DNA of 64,000 nt from an uncultured Alphaproteobacteria bacterium (GTDB taxonomy: Bacteria > Pseudomonadota > Alphaproteobacteria > RF32 > CAG-239): contig CAJUAK010000008.1 of the NCBI GenBank assembly GCA_910584385.1, positions 1 through 64,000 on the forward strand, in the 5' to 3' direction. Position numbers and translations under genes: made by a program. Below are positions 25,375-34,494 of the stretch, in pieces. The first letter of the stretch is position 1, and each line of letters begins with the position of its first letter. The notes beneath the pieces were generated by a model, which had not been told where the DNA came from, searched no databases, and saw nothing but the letters and a program-made list of their open reading frames with translations.

Positions 25375-26658
25375 TCAAGCATCTTTTTTGCCGGGATAAA
25401 GCTTCAGCATAAAACCAAGCAATATCAAACCCGGCAAAGCCATAGCCGCAGTCAAAATAAAAAACGTGCTCCAAGAAACGCTCGCCGCCAAAAATCCGGA
25501 GGTCGCAGCAAAAACATCCCTGATTAAGCTCATAAAAGACGAAAGCAAAGCATATTGCGTTGCCGTATAAGCAACATTGCATAAGGAGGAGATATAAGCG
25601 ACAAAAGCCGCCGTTCCCATTCCTCCTGCCAAATTTTCCACTGAAATGGTAAACATCAGCATGGAAAGATCATGCCCGGCATGCGCTTGCAAAACAAAAA
25701 CCAGATTAGACAACCCCTGGATAACGCCGCAAAAAACCAAACTGCGCATAACGCCGCATCTGTTAATAATTACCCCGCCAATCAGCCCGCCAACAATCGC
25801 GGCAATAATTCCATAAAATTTTGTAACATACGCAATTTCTTTTTTCGTAAAGCCCATATCATCATAAAAAGGCATCGTCATCGGCATCATATAAGCATCG
25901 CAAAGCTTATAGCACATAACAAAAAGCAGAATCAGCCACCAATCGGGACGTTTTAAAAAATCCTGAAAAGGGCAGACAACCGCCCGATAAAAAAACTCAT
26001 GCGCTTTTTGCCTGAAAGTGCCGTGAAGATGCTCATCTTCCTTAACTTTTTTAGGTTCCGGCGAAAGCAAAACAGCAGCCATGCCGACAAAAGTTCCTGC
26101 AGCCATCAGCAAATAAACTTCATTCCACGTCCAAACCGACGCCAGCCACAACGCGCCCGCACCTGAAAAAATCAAACCAAAACGGTAACCCAGCACAAAA
26201 ATAGCCGCGCCGGCACCTTGCTCGCGGTTATTAAAACTTTCAATGCGGTAAGCATCTAAAACGATATCCTGCGTTGCCGAAAAAAAGGCAACAAAAAAAG
26301 CAAAAACCGCCATCATATAAGGGCAATAAGCCGGATTCTGCAAAGCCATCCCCAAAATGCCAAACAGCAGCAGCAACTGGGAAAACAAAGCCCAGCCGCG
26401 CCGGCGCCCGAATTTATGAAAAAAAGGCAGGGAAACCCTGTCCACAATCGGCGACCACAGCCATTTAAAACTATATGGAATTTTTGTTAAAGAGAAAAAG
26501 CCGATAACCACCAAAGACAATCCGGCATTTTTGAGCCAAAGGCTAAGCGTTCCGAAAACAAGCAATAACGGAAAACCGCTGGAAAAGCCCAACAGCAGCA
26601 TCGTAATCATACGCCTGTCCGCATAAACTTCTATACTTTTGAGCCAGTCCTTAAACAT
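25375..26658 (-). CDS. ampG: AmpG-type muropeptide permease (MFS)
   Basis: 427 residues from ATG 26658, preceded by GGGAAAGG; the longer frame starts upstream of that SD. About twelve TM helices. L-L-L-G-F-S-S-G-F-P-L-L-L-V-F-G-T-L-x-x-W-L and S-A-T-Q-D-I-V-x-D-A-Y-R are strong AmpG signatures. It imports anhydromuropeptides released by lytic transglycosylases such as mltA for recycling. No ampC/ampR nearby. Confidence 0.92.
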   Translation of the reverse strand: MFKDWLKSIEVYADRRMITMLLLGFSSGFPLLLVFGTLSLWLKNAGLSLVVIGFFSLTKIPYSFKWLWSPIVDRVSLPFFHKFGRRRGWALFSQLLLLFGILGMALQNPAYCPYMMAVFAFFVAFFSATQDIVLDAYRIESFNNREQGAGAAIFVLGYRFGLIFSGAGALWLASVWTWNEVYLLMAAGTFVGMAAVLLSPEPKKVKEDEHLHGTFRQKAHEFFYRAVVCPFQDFLKRPDWWLILLFVMCYKLCDAYMMPMTMPFYDDMGFTKKEIAYVTKFYGIIAAIVGGLIGGVIINRCGVMRSLVFCGVIQGLSNLVFVLQAHAGHDLSMLMFTISVENLAGGMGTAAFVAYISSLCNVAYTATQYALLSSFMSLIRDVFAATSGFLAASVSWSTFFILTAAMALPGLILLGFMLKLYPGKKDA

Positions 26659-26727
26659 AACCTTTCCCTCTAACATATTCGCGGAAAATATAACAAAGAG
26701 AAGTTAACTATTGGATAATATAAAAAA

Positions 26728-26755
26728 GAAAAGAGTGCATTCTTGCACTCTTTTC
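26728..26755 (-). terminator. Terminator after the hydrogenase operon
   Basis: Perfect 12-bp stem GAAAAGAGTGCA / TGCACTCTTTTC with a 4-nt loop, 18 nt beyond the stop of the group B-like hydrogenase, followed on the reverse strand by T/A-rich sequence. Confidence 0.85.
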
Positions 26756-26773
26756 TCAAAATCCGCCAACAGG

Positions 26774-28228
26774 CTATTCGTCTTCTTTCGGCAGCTTTTC
26801 TGCTTGAGCCACATATTCACCAACCGCGCGCGCCGCCTTTTTGGGAAGCGCAATGCAGCCCGGGCCGGAAACACAGCCGCCTTCGCAGCACATAACTTCA
26901 AGCATGTTATTTTCACAGCCTTTTGTCGCATAGCGTTTCAATAATTTGATGTTTTCTTTCGTTAAACCGTCGATTCTTTCCGGACGGAAATCTGCTTTTC
27001 CTTCCACCAAAGAAGCAACTGCGCCGGCAACGCCTCCCGTCAAGGGGAATTGGCGTCCCTGAGCATAGGAAACCATGCTGAAATCCTGCGGTTCGCATTC
27101 ATCAACATTAATTTTTTTAGCCACTAAAATAGCGCCGACTTCTTCAAAGGTAAGAACATAATCGACATTCGGGTCATTTTCGGCTTCAACCCTTTTAGCC
27201 AGACAGGGGCCGACAAAAACAGTTTTATAGCCGGGATATGTTTTCTTAGCCAACTCCGCAGTATAAAACATCGGCGTCCTTGTATCCGAAACGAAGGGGG
27301 CAATCTCAGGAACATGCACTTTTGCAGCCTTGTAATAAGCCGGGCAGCAGGAAGTTGTCATCAGCTTTTCGCCTTTTTCCATGCGCTCAACAAATTCTGC
27401 AGCCTCTTTTCTGGTTGTGATATCGGCACCGACAGCAACCTCTACAACTTCATCAAAACCAGCCTTTTTCAATGCGCTGACCAACTGGTTAATCGACCCC
27501 GGAAACTGCCCGACAACCGCAGGCGCCAGCATTGCGACAACACTGTTTTTCGTATGGTGGATTTGATTCAGCACATCAATCATCTGCGAGCGTTCCACAA
27601 TTGCGCCGAACGGGCATGATGCAAGGCATTTGCCGCAGGAAATGCATTTTTCAGTATCAATATGCTCTTTTCCAAATTCATCTTTTGTAATTGCGCCAAC
27701 CGGACAAGCTTCCTCGCAGGGAACCGGAACTTTAATAATCGAATGGTAAGGACAAACTTCATGGCACTTGCCGCAATTCACGCATTTTTCAGGATCGATA
27801 TATGCTCTTCCGTTCACAATTGAAATTGCTTCTCTCGGACAATTCAAACGGCAGGGCTGCGCAAAACATCCGCGGCAGGCATTGGTAACAAGATATTGGG
27901 ATTTAATGCATGCCGAACAAGCAATATCAATAACTGAAAGTTTGCTTTTGGGCAGAGACCGGCGTTCAAGGGCCTCTTGCCCATATTCTTTCAGGCTTTT
28001 CAATTCATCTGTCTCTTCTTCCGGACAAGCGCCCATTGCTGCCATACAGCGGTATTTCAAAACCGCGCGGTCTTTATAAATGCAGCAGCGGCTGGGCATT
28101 TGTTCTTTCGGACGCAAATCCAAGGGGATTCTGTCAGCCTCTTCAAAATTGTTTTTCAAAAAGCTTTCGGCGATTTTAATCAAAATTTTCGTACGCATCA
28201 TCGATGCGTTATTCTTTGGTATCAGCAA
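26774..28228 (-). CDS. [FeFe]-hydrogenase, group B-like catalytic subunit
   Basis: 484 residues from TTG 28228 with GAGGA upstream (ATGs at residues 10-11 are alternatives). A Cys-rich N-terminus (48-130) precedes ferredoxin-type 4Fe-4S clusters (C149-x2-C-x2-C-x3-C159; C195-x2-C-x2-C-x3-C205). H-cluster motifs: L1 T-S-C294-C295-P, L2 G-P-C342-L-A-K, L3 E-V-M-C-C448-E-G-G-C452. All cluster ligands and the proton-transfer Cys294 are kept, so catalysis (H2 evolution or uptake with ferredoxin) is plausible. G-P-C in L2 fits group B (as in Clostridium pasteurianum hydrogenase III), whose role is unsettled. Last gene of the operon. No hydE/F/G maturases are in the window. Confidence 0.9.
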   Translation of the reverse strand: MLIPKNNASMMRTKILIKIAESFLKNNFEEADRIPLDLRPKEQMPSRCCIYKDRAVLKYRCMAAMGACPEEETDELKSLKEYGQEALERRSLPKSKLSVIDIACSACIKSQYLVTNACRGCFAQPCRLNCPREAISIVNGRAYIDPEKCVNCGKCHEVCPYHSIIKVPVPCEEACPVGAITKDEFGKEHIDTEKCISCGKCLASCPFGAIVERSQMIDVLNQIHHTKNSVVAMLAPAVVGQFPGSINQLVSALKKAGFDEVVEVAVGADITTRKEAAEFVERMEKGEKLMTTSCCPAYYKAAKVHVPEIAPFVSDTRTPMFYTAELAKKTYPGYKTVFVGPCLAKRVEAENDPNVDYVLTFEEVGAILVAKKINVDECEPQDFSMVSYAQGRQFPLTGGVAGAVASLVEGKADFRPERIDGLTKENIKLLKRYATKGCENNMLEVMCCEGGCVSGPGCIALPKKAARAVGEYVAQAEKLPKEDE

Positions 28229-28249
28229 TTTATCATCCTCTTTATTTGA

Positions 28250-28519
28250 TTATTGGCAATTGTCTTGCAACACTTGCCTTACTTTATTGATAACTTTCTC
28301 ATATGTGGCCTCTTCAATCAGCTCGTCGTTAACCATGACAAAAGGCCCCTTGACATATTTATCTTTAACATTATCGCAAAGCTTCATGCATCTTTCTTCC
28401 ACCAGTTCAATCTTTCCGGCGATATCTTCGGGAACATTAAATTCCAGTTCCTGAATCTGCGAAGCTCCCATAACAAAACATGACGTTCCCAGACAAATTC
28501 TAACTTTAACTTTTTCCAT
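28250..28519 (-). CDS. Thioredoxin-like [2Fe-2S] ferredoxin
   Basis: 89 residues with C-x4-C (I-C-L-G-T-S-C-F, about 9-15) and C-x3-C (R-C-M-K-L-C, about 44-48), the ligand pattern of NuoE/HydC-type thioredoxin-fold 2Fe-2S proteins; G-P-F-V-M-V-N-D follows. A probable electron carrier for the hydrogenase encoded 21 nt downstream. Paralogue of the protein at 31472-31741. Confidence 0.88.
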   Translation of the reverse strand: MEKVKVRICLGTSCFVMGASQIQELEFNVPEDIAGKIELVEERCMKLCDNVKDKYVKGPFVMVNDELIEEATYEKVINKVRQVLQDNCQ

Positions 28520-28533
28520 GGGTATTCCTTTTC

Positions 28534-29712
28534 CTAAACATAACGAACGCTGATTTCCTTCAGATACCTTTCTTGCAGGAGCCTGAAGATTTTTTTAACA
28601 ATATTGCGGCGGATTTCCAATTCCATCGGCAGATTCGGATCCTGGTGGGCAATATTAATTTTTGTGCCGACAACAAAATCTATCTTATCGCTGGACAAAA
28701 GGAGTTTTGCCAAACGGACAGCCGCATTATTGCTGTTCTCATCTACCCCCTCTTTTAACATACGATAAACTTCCGTCAAGGTTAAAATTCCTTCCGTAAC
28801 CAAATCTATGCCGTTCATTTTGGACGCCGCCGGAATTTTGGGGTCAAAAGATGTCTTGTCAATTTCACATTTCAGACAAAGCTCCCGCTCAATAATATTA
28901 GAGGTTGTTCCACCGCAAATAGCTGTTTTTCCATCATAATATGAAACAAGCTCAGCAATTTCCTTGTCTTTGTCCTCATCAAAAGGCGGGCCGGTCAACA
29001 CCAAAAGCTTGCGCGGCTTTCTAAAATAAAGAACCACACAGCTGATATCATCGCCGGCCTGCTTGTCAACTTCTTTTTCTATCGCCTCCCGAACAATCGC
29101 CTGCGCTAAATCATGGGCGGAGATATGTGGATTCTTGCGGATTTCAGCCAGGACAAAATCCAAGCAGCCCTGCCTTTGCCAGCCAAGGGGATATTTTTTA
29201 TTGCCAAGGCCGGCCTGCGTAACGCCGTCAGACATCAGGATAATCCGGTCTTCTTCCTGCGTTGTCAGCTGTGAAATATTAATTGTCCGGTCTTTCCATT
29301 TTGCAGAGGAGAGCTCTTTGCTTTTCACATTAAAAGGCTTCCCGTCGCGGATAAAAATAAAAGGCGGGTTATCCATTTCAAAAATGCGCGTTTTGCCTTC
29401 CAATTCGCTGTCAACAATCGAAAAAGTCGCATAGCTGATTTTGCGCACCTGGCAAATGGGCAAAGCATCCATCATAACTTCAGAAGAGCGCAGCAATTCC
29501 ATATTGCTCTCAACAAATTTCATCGCCATCCGCGTTGTCATTGAAGAAAGGATATTCGCCTTAACGCCGCTTCCCAAACCATCGGAAAGGATAGAAATAA
29601 TCCTCTGTTCTTCGGGAATTTTTTTAGAAAAGATCGTATCCCCGAAACAGTCTTCCCCATGCTTTTGCTGCTGGTGCGTCCCGATTTCGATAAACAGCGG
29701 CGAATTTGGCAT
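28534..29712 (-). CDS. SpoIIE/PP2C-family serine phosphatase with C-terminal extension
   Basis: 392 residues. PP2C-like core (about 1-240) with I-L-S-D-G-L-G-S-G (metal Asp-Gly), I-L-M-S-D-G-V-T-Q, and closing A-G-D-D-I-S-C-V-V-L, all catalytic Asp present. The last ~150 residues form a separate domain of unknown type, starting after K-L-L-V-L-T-G-P-P and containing C-G-G-T-T and two further Cys (L-C-L-K-C). In Firmicutes such phosphatases are encoded beside sensory [FeFe] hydrogenases. Starts 1 nt after hydS, implying tight coupling. Target unknown. Confidence 0.87.
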   Translation of the reverse strand: MPNSPLFIEIGTHQQQKHGEDCFGDTIFSKKIPEEQRIISILSDGLGSGVKANILSSMTTRMAMKFVESNMELLRSSEVMMDALPICQVRKISYATFSIVDSELEGKTRIFEMDNPPFIFIRDGKPFNVKSKELSSAKWKDRTINISQLTTQEEDRIILMSDGVTQAGLGNKKYPLGWQRQGCLDFVLAEIRKNPHISAHDLAQAIVREAIEKEVDKQAGDDISCVVLYFRKPRKLLVLTGPPFDEDKDKEIAELVSYYDGKTAICGGTTSNIIERELCLKCEIDKTSFDPKIPAASKMNGIDLVTEGILTLTEVYRMLKEGVDENSNNAAVRLAKLLLSSDKIDFVVGTKINIAHQDPNLPMELEIRRNIVKKIFRLLQERYLKEISVRYV

Positions 29713-31479
29713 TTAGAAATCCCCCTTTTGGGAGCTTGTCCGAATGGTTACCCGATTCTCATCCTCCCGGTCTGAAGAAAAATCCTTGGCAATAGAACGG
29801 AGCAATACCTCTGTTTCGGCCATATGCTCGCCCAGCGTGCAGGCAATTTGCTGCACAGTCGCCAGATTTTTATGAATAACCTCTTTGGCACGCTCGGCAA
29901 TTTGCTCTTTTTTCATTTCCACATTGGTAACGTCTTCAATAATGCCGCCGACACTTTGCTTCTTATCAACATTAAACACAACCACATCATAGAGCTTTTC
30001 ATCCTGGCGCACATGTTCCCTGCGGATGTCCTGTTCCAGTTCCAAAGAGGCGGCAAAAAGGTTGGTAAAACTGATAAAATCCCTTAAATTAGCGCCATGC
30101 AAATCATGCTTGTCGTAAATATCCGCATGCTCTTCTTCATTCCAAAAAGCTTCAACAAATTGGTCGTTATATTCGATGATATATAAATCCGAATTTGCAA
30201 TCACAATCGGCGAAGGAATGCAGCGGATAAGGGCGTTTGCCTTGCGTTGTGCCTGATGTTTCATATGTGAAACGCACATTTCCGGCTCAGCCTTGCCTTC
30301 CAGCAGGGCCCTGGCAAAATTGCGGCATGTGTTATAGCCGCAGCCGCCGCAATTTATTTCGTCTTCCAGAGTATATTTGCCTATTTGCGCCAAAACATTT
30401 TTAATTTCGGCTTCTTCAAATTCCCCTTGTTTTAAGGATTCGGAAGCATACTCCAATGAAATGTCGATTCTCGGCTGCCGTTTTGAAATCTCATCAGAAA
30501 AGACGCTGTTTTTCAAAACCTGCAGACGCTTTTCCATTCCTGATTTTTTATTAGAGGCGCAGGGGCCGTTAACGCAGCCGCCGCTGCATGCCAGGCATTC
30601 GACAAATACGGGGCGGTCAAAATCCATAGCCGCCAAATGTTTCAGCTCGCGTTTAATATTTTCAATCCCGGTCAGCTGCATCAAATAAATCTTATTGTCT
30701 TTTTGATAGGGTTTTAAAGTCTCAATCATTCCGCCTTCTATCGGATAGGCAGAACCCTCAAGTGCTTTTTCAGGGACAAACTTGTCAAAGACGCTGGTTT
30801 TTATATCCTGCGGGTTAATATTTTCATCCTGAAGCCACTGGCGCAGATTGGCAAAGCTCAAAGAAAGGCTGAGCAAATCCGAATGCCTGTCCGCCTCCAG
30901 CTTTTTCGCAATGCAGGGGCCGATAAAGATAACCTCGGCATCCGCGCCAAACTCTTTTTTCAGCATTTTGCAATGCGTCAAAAGGGGCGAAAGGACAGGA
31001 ACCAGGTTGGCGGTTCTTTCGGGAAGGTATTTGTTAACATATTCGACAACCGTCGGGCATGCCGTGGAAAGGTACAGTCCCGGGCGCGCCTTTTCCAAGA
31101 AACGCGCCGTCTGGCAGGAAACCTCCTCCGCGCCGAGCGCTGTTTCAGAAACGCCGCGGATTCCCAACCGGCGGATTGCCGCAATCATTTGTTCGGCGGT
31201 AACATTGTCAAACTCGCTAATCCAGGACGGCGCTAAGGAAACATAAACATTCTTGCCTGATTTGACCAATTGCTTGGCGCGCTGCAAATCATTCCGATAT
31301 TGCTTAGCCTTTGCCGGGCAAACGCTGTAACATGTTCCGCAGGCAATGCAAAGCTCCGGCACAATCATTGCGCTGCCATCTTCAATTTTAATCGCTTTTA
31401 CCGGACAGCGCCGCACGCATTTATAACAATCCTGGCAATTATTTTTGACCGTATAAAGGGGATATTCGCGTTCAGACAT
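29713..31479 (-). CDS. hydS: Sensory [FeFe]-hydrogenase-like protein HydS with FeS and PAS domains
   Basis: 588 residues. Two 4Fe-4S clusters (C15-C25, C44-C54), then an H-cluster domain: L1 S-T-A140-C141-P, L2 G-P-C189-I-A-K-K, L3 L-A-C298-S-G-G-C302. The proton-transfer Cys of L1 is Ala, as described for the sensory hydrogenase of Thermotoga maritima. A 4Fe-4S domain (N-C377-G-G-C-G-Y-N-T-C, C402) and a PAS domain (about 415-545) follow, ending in a helical tail with no kinase. Likely senses H2 or redox state and signals through a partner, perhaps the phosphatase next door. Start overlaps the upstream gene by 8 nt. Confidence 0.88.
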   Translation of the reverse strand: MSEREYPLYTVKNNCQDCYKCVRRCPVKAIKIEDGSAMIVPELCIACGTCYSVCPAKAKQYRNDLQRAKQLVKSGKNVYVSLAPSWISEFDNVTAEQMIAAIRRLGIRGVSETALGAEEVSCQTARFLEKARPGLYLSTACPTVVEYVNKYLPERTANLVPVLSPLLTHCKMLKKEFGADAEVIFIGPCIAKKLEADRHSDLLSLSLSFANLRQWLQDENINPQDIKTSVFDKFVPEKALEGSAYPIEGGMIETLKPYQKDNKIYLMQLTGIENIKRELKHLAAMDFDRPVFVECLACSGGCVNGPCASNKKSGMEKRLQVLKNSVFSDEISKRQPRIDISLEYASESLKQGEFEEAEIKNVLAQIGKYTLEDEINCGGCGYNTCRNFARALLEGKAEPEMCVSHMKHQAQRKANALIRCIPSPIVIANSDLYIIEYNDQFVEAFWNEEEHADIYDKHDLHGANLRDFISFTNLFAASLELEQDIRREHVRQDEKLYDVVVFNVDKKQSVGGIIEDVTNVEMKKEQIAERAKEVIHKNLATVQQIACTLGEHMAETEVLLRSIAKDFSSDREDENRVTIRTSSQKGDF

Positions 31480-31741
31480 TCGTTTCTCCGTTATTCTTCA
31501 GATTCGGAAAATGTTTCTCCAAGATATCAAGCAAAGTGCCGCTGTCAATATTATTATATTCCGCATCGTCAATGCAGATATTCGGGCCTTTTGAGCAATT
31601 GTCGCAGCAGCGCAGCCCGATAAGCTCCACATCGGCGGTTATATTATTTTCATCAAGAAATTTCTGAATAAGCTGCAAATTTTTAGCATTTCCCCGGGCA
31701 AAACACGAACTTCCCATACAAACTTTTATTTTGGCTGGCAT
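31472..31741 (-). CDS. Thioredoxin-like [2Fe-2S] ferredoxin
   Basis: 89 residues with C-M-G-S-S-C (about 8-13) and R-C-C-D-N-C (about 48-53), then G-P-N-I-C-I-D. 2Fe-2S thioredoxin-fold carrier, first gene of the hydrogenase operon; probably passes electrons to or from HydS, with which it overlaps. Strong promoter about 30 nt upstream; GAGG precedes the ATG. Confidence 0.88.
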   Translation of the reverse strand: MPAKIKVCMGSSCFARGNAKNLQLIQKFLDENNITADVELIGLRCCDNCSKGPNICIDDAEYNNIDSGTLLDILEKHFPNLKNNGETNV

Positions 31742-31769
31742 TATAACCTCCTCTGCGGCTGTTTTCTTA

Positions 31770-31797
31770 AGTATAATAAAAAGCTGTCAAAAGTCAA
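31770..31797 (-). promoter_or_regulatory. Promoter of the hydrogenase operon
   Basis: Reverse strand TTGACT (31797-31792), 16-nt spacer, TATACT (31775-31770), about 30 nt upstream of the first gene. Confidence 0.65.
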
Positions 31798-31812
31798 ATC
31801 ATATAGTTTAGC

Positions 31813-31841
31813 TTGTTTTTTGTTTCCCTTTCAGATAAAAT
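31813..31841 (+). promoter_or_regulatory. Promoter of the hybrid kinase gene
   Basis: TTGTTT (31813-31818), 17-nt spacer, TAAAAT (31836-31841), 30 nt before the kinase start and only 15 nt from the oppositely directed hydrogenase promoter, so one regulator could act on both. Confidence 0.5.
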
Positions 31842-31871
31842 ACAAATAATACAGCACCAGGGAGAAACATC

Positions 31872-33116
31872 TTGAAAGATTTTTTTCAAATTTCGGATTT
31901 TGGCCAAATAAGCATATCTGTAGAAACGCTTGCCTTATTCGTTTTTTTGGCCGTTATTGCCGCAATCTGTTTCTTTTCCAAGCGCCTTTCGCAAAAAGAA
32001 AAGCGGCTGCAGCGGCAAAAGATGGAAACCATAGGCTACTTGGCAGGAAGCTTTGCCCATGACTTCAACAACATATTATCCGGCATCCGCAGCGCCGCAG
32101 AACTTTTAGACGCACAGCTCCCGCAAAATGATAAAAAGCGCCAATACACCGGCATCATCCTGAATGCCTGCGGCGCAAGCGCCGAAATGATAGGCGGCAT
32201 TTTAAATTTCACCCGCAAAAAACAAACAAAATTCATCCCGTTCAACCTCTCGCAAACCGCGGAAGAAACAACGGAACTGCTCCGCTGTTTCATAAGGGAA
32301 GAAATCAAGGTTTCATGCTCAAAAAAACAAGAAAACCTAAACATCTGCGGCTGCAAAGACATGATAGAAAACCTGATTTTAAATTTGGCCTTTAACGCCC
32401 AGGATGCCATATCCGGAAAGGGAAACATCGAAATCAGCACGCAAAGCCGCCTGTTAAAAAAAGAACATTTAAGAAAATGCCTGATTAAAGCGCCGGAAGG
32501 GCAATATGCAGAACTTTGCGTTAAAGATACCGGCTGCGGCATTTCTAAAAAAACGCAAAAGAAAATATTTACGCCCTTCTTCACGACCAAAGAAAACTGC
32601 GGCTGCGGATTCGGATTGTCAAACGCTTATGACACAATCAAAAAGCACCGCGGGACGCTCTTCCTGGAAAGCTCGGAAAAAGGGACTGCTTTTCACATCT
32701 ATCTGCCGCAAACAAAAAATCTTCCGCAGAAAACAGATGAAAGGCAAAAAATTCCGGCATCAATATTAATCGTAGATGACGACCCTGTCTTATTAGAATT
32801 GCTTCACGACATTTTGGCGCTGCTCGGCGCCTCTCCGATAAAAACCTCTGCGAACGAAGCCATGAAAGCCTTCGGCCGGGCAAAAAAGCCGGATTGCGCC
32901 ATCTTAGACATTCTTATGCCGGGATTAGGAGGAATTGGGCTGTACAAAGAATTGCGCAAACATTCCCCAAAACTCAAAGTTATTTTCACCAGCGGCAAAG
33001 ATGCGGATTCAGAGCTTCTGCAAATATTGAAAAAAGACAAAGCAACCGGATTCATCCGCAAACCATATACGATTGACAGCTGTTACGGCGAATTGCAGCG
33101 CCTGTTTAAATGTTAG
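31872..33116 (+). CDS. Hybrid sensor histidine kinase / response regulator
   Basis: 414 residues from TTG 31872, with GGGAGAA 5 nt upstream. One TM helix (about 20-36) and no extracytoplasmic domain. HisKA H-box F-A-H63-D-F-N-N-I-L; HATPase N box N-L-A-F-N-A-Q-D-A, G1 D-T-G-C-G-I (219-224), G2 G-F-G-L-S-N; C-terminal receiver with acidic D302-D304, phospho-acceptor D346 and K395. The lack of a sensor domain suggests input comes from a partner protein. Divergent from the hydrogenase operon and followed by two degenerate c-di-GMP-type proteins; no DNA-binding output is encoded nearby. Target unknown. Confidence 0.88.
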   Translation: MKDFFQISDFGQISISVETLALFVFLAVIAAICFFSKRLSQKEKRLQRQKMETIGYLAGSFAHDFNNILSGIRSAAELLDAQLPQNDKKRQYTGIILNACGASAEMIGGILNFTRKKQTKFIPFNLSQTAEETTELLRCFIREEIKVSCSKKQENLNICGCKDMIENLILNLAFNAQDAISGKGNIEISTQSRLLKKEHLRKCLIKAPEGQYAELCVKDTGCGISKKTQKKIFTPFFTTKENCGCGFGLSNAYDTIKKHRGTLFLESSEKGTAFHIYLPQTKNLPQKTDERQKIPASILIVDDDPVLLELLHDILALLGASPIKTSANEAMKAFGRAKKPDCAILDILMPGLGGIGLYKELRKHSPKLKVIFTSGKDADSELLQILKKDKATGFIRKPYTIDSCYGELQRLFKC

Positions 33117-33196
33117 CAAAAAATCAAGATGCTTGATATAAAATGAAAGCAGTCTTATGATAAACAGATATTGAGGATAATGGAGAAAAACAAGTT

Positions 33197-34492
33197 ATGG
33201 GCAAGTCGCCAAGCTCTTCGGCTGAAAAATATTTGCTTGATGCTCTAAACAGGGTTGGAAAAAACTCTGCGGACTATTCTGTCCTCTATGTGAATGTCTC
33301 CAAACTCAAACCCAAAAACCGCCATCCGAAATTCGTAAAAATCTTTGCAAGAATGTTTGACAAGCTTATCGGCGCCGTAAACGGAATGTTTTTTATCCTG
33401 TCAAACAGCGATTTTGTTATTTTAGGAAAAAACATCACCGATGAAACGGTTAATGAAGCTGTTAAAAAGCTGCGCCAGGGATTGTCCAGCGACCCGGTCT
33501 TATCCGTAGACGACACTTCCGGATTCGCCCATGTTTACTATTTTCCCGAAGATTTTCCATATTTTTACGAAATGATTGAAAGGATGCAGGAACAAGAGCC
33601 GGAAGCAACAGACCCTTCGTTGCTCAAACGCCCCGTTGACGCGGCAGAGATAGATTCCGTCCTTGACACGCTGGATAATATTGATATCGGAGAGCTTGTA
33701 AAACGCCAAAGCGTGATGAGGATTAAAGGCGCCGGAAAATTTGAAGTTTTATTCCAAGAGTTTTTTGTTGCCGTAAAAGATTTGAATGCGCATATCGGCT
33801 ATAATATTGATTTGGTTGAAAACCGCTGGCTGTTTTTATATTTGACCCAATATCTTGACAAGAAGACAATCTCTTCGTTTTTTGCCGCTGAGCTGCAAAA
33901 TTGGCCGGCGCAAATCAGCATGAACTTAAACTTGTCTTCGGTTTTTTCAAAAGAATTTGTGAATTTTGCAAAAAATTTCCTAAAAAAAGAGCAAACGGTT
34001 ATTGTCGAGCTCCAGCTCATGGATGCATTAAACAATCTGCCGCTTTATTTTGAAGCAAAAAAGATTCTCAAAAGCGGCGGGCATAAAATTCTGATTGATT
34101 CAATGACGCCGGCAGCATTAAAAATGCTAAACATCAAACAATTAGAACCAGACTATGTCAAAATCTTTTGGGAACCCCTGATTGAGAGCGACAACACAGA
34201 CCAGGAATTAAGAAAAATCATTGAAGACATCGGCGCCCAAAATGTCATTCTGGCAAAATGCGACAGCGAAAAGGCGCTGCGCTGGGGGTTGTCTCACGGA
34301 ATATCAGCCTTTCAGGGCCCCGTTATCGACAATATCGAAACGGCTTTTATTAAAAACAACTGCCCTGATAGTGCCAAATGCAGCGTTAAAGACTGCCTAA
34401 AGCGGAAAAAGCTGCTTTCTGGCTATTACCGTAACCAATGCACCCAGAAGAATTGTTTGGAAACCATTATGCAAAGCAAAAAGGAGCTGTAA
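33197..34492 (+). CDS. Degenerate GGDEF/EAL-type protein (first of tandem pair)
   Basis: 431 residues. An N-terminal region (about 25-125) is laid out like GGDEF (S-V-L-Y-V-N-V-S-K-L, then S-N-S-D-F-V-I-L where G-G-D-E-F-V-I is expected). A C-terminal EAL-like fold (about 180-400) lacks the catalytic residues: V-E-L-Q-L-M in place of E-L-T-E, I-D-S-M-T for D-D-F-G, V-K-I-F-W for K-I-D. A Cys-rich tail holds C-x5-C-x4-C and further Cys (about 393-425), perhaps binding metal. Probably no diguanylate cyclase or phosphodiesterase activity; more likely a protein or nucleotide binder. 80 nt after the kinase. Confidence 0.65.
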   Translation: MGKSPSSSAEKYLLDALNRVGKNSADYSVLYVNVSKLKPKNRHPKFVKIFARMFDKLIGAVNGMFFILSNSDFVILGKNITDETVNEAVKKLRQGLSSDPVLSVDDTSGFAHVYYFPEDFPYFYEMIERMQEQEPEATDPSLLKRPVDAAEIDSVLDTLDNIDIGELVKRQSVMRIKGAGKFEVLFQEFFVAVKDLNAHIGYNIDLVENRWLFLYLTQYLDKKTISSFFAAELQNWPAQISMNLNLSSVFSKEFVNFAKNFLKKEQTVIVELQLMDALNNLPLYFEAKKILKSGGHKILIDSMTPAALKMLNIKQLEPDYVKIFWEPLIESDNTDQELRKIIEDIGAQNVILAKCDSEKALRWGLSHGISAFQGPVIDNIETAFIKNNCPDSAKCSVKDCLKRKKLLSGYYRNQCTQKNCLETIMQSKKEL

Positions 34493-34494
34493 AA

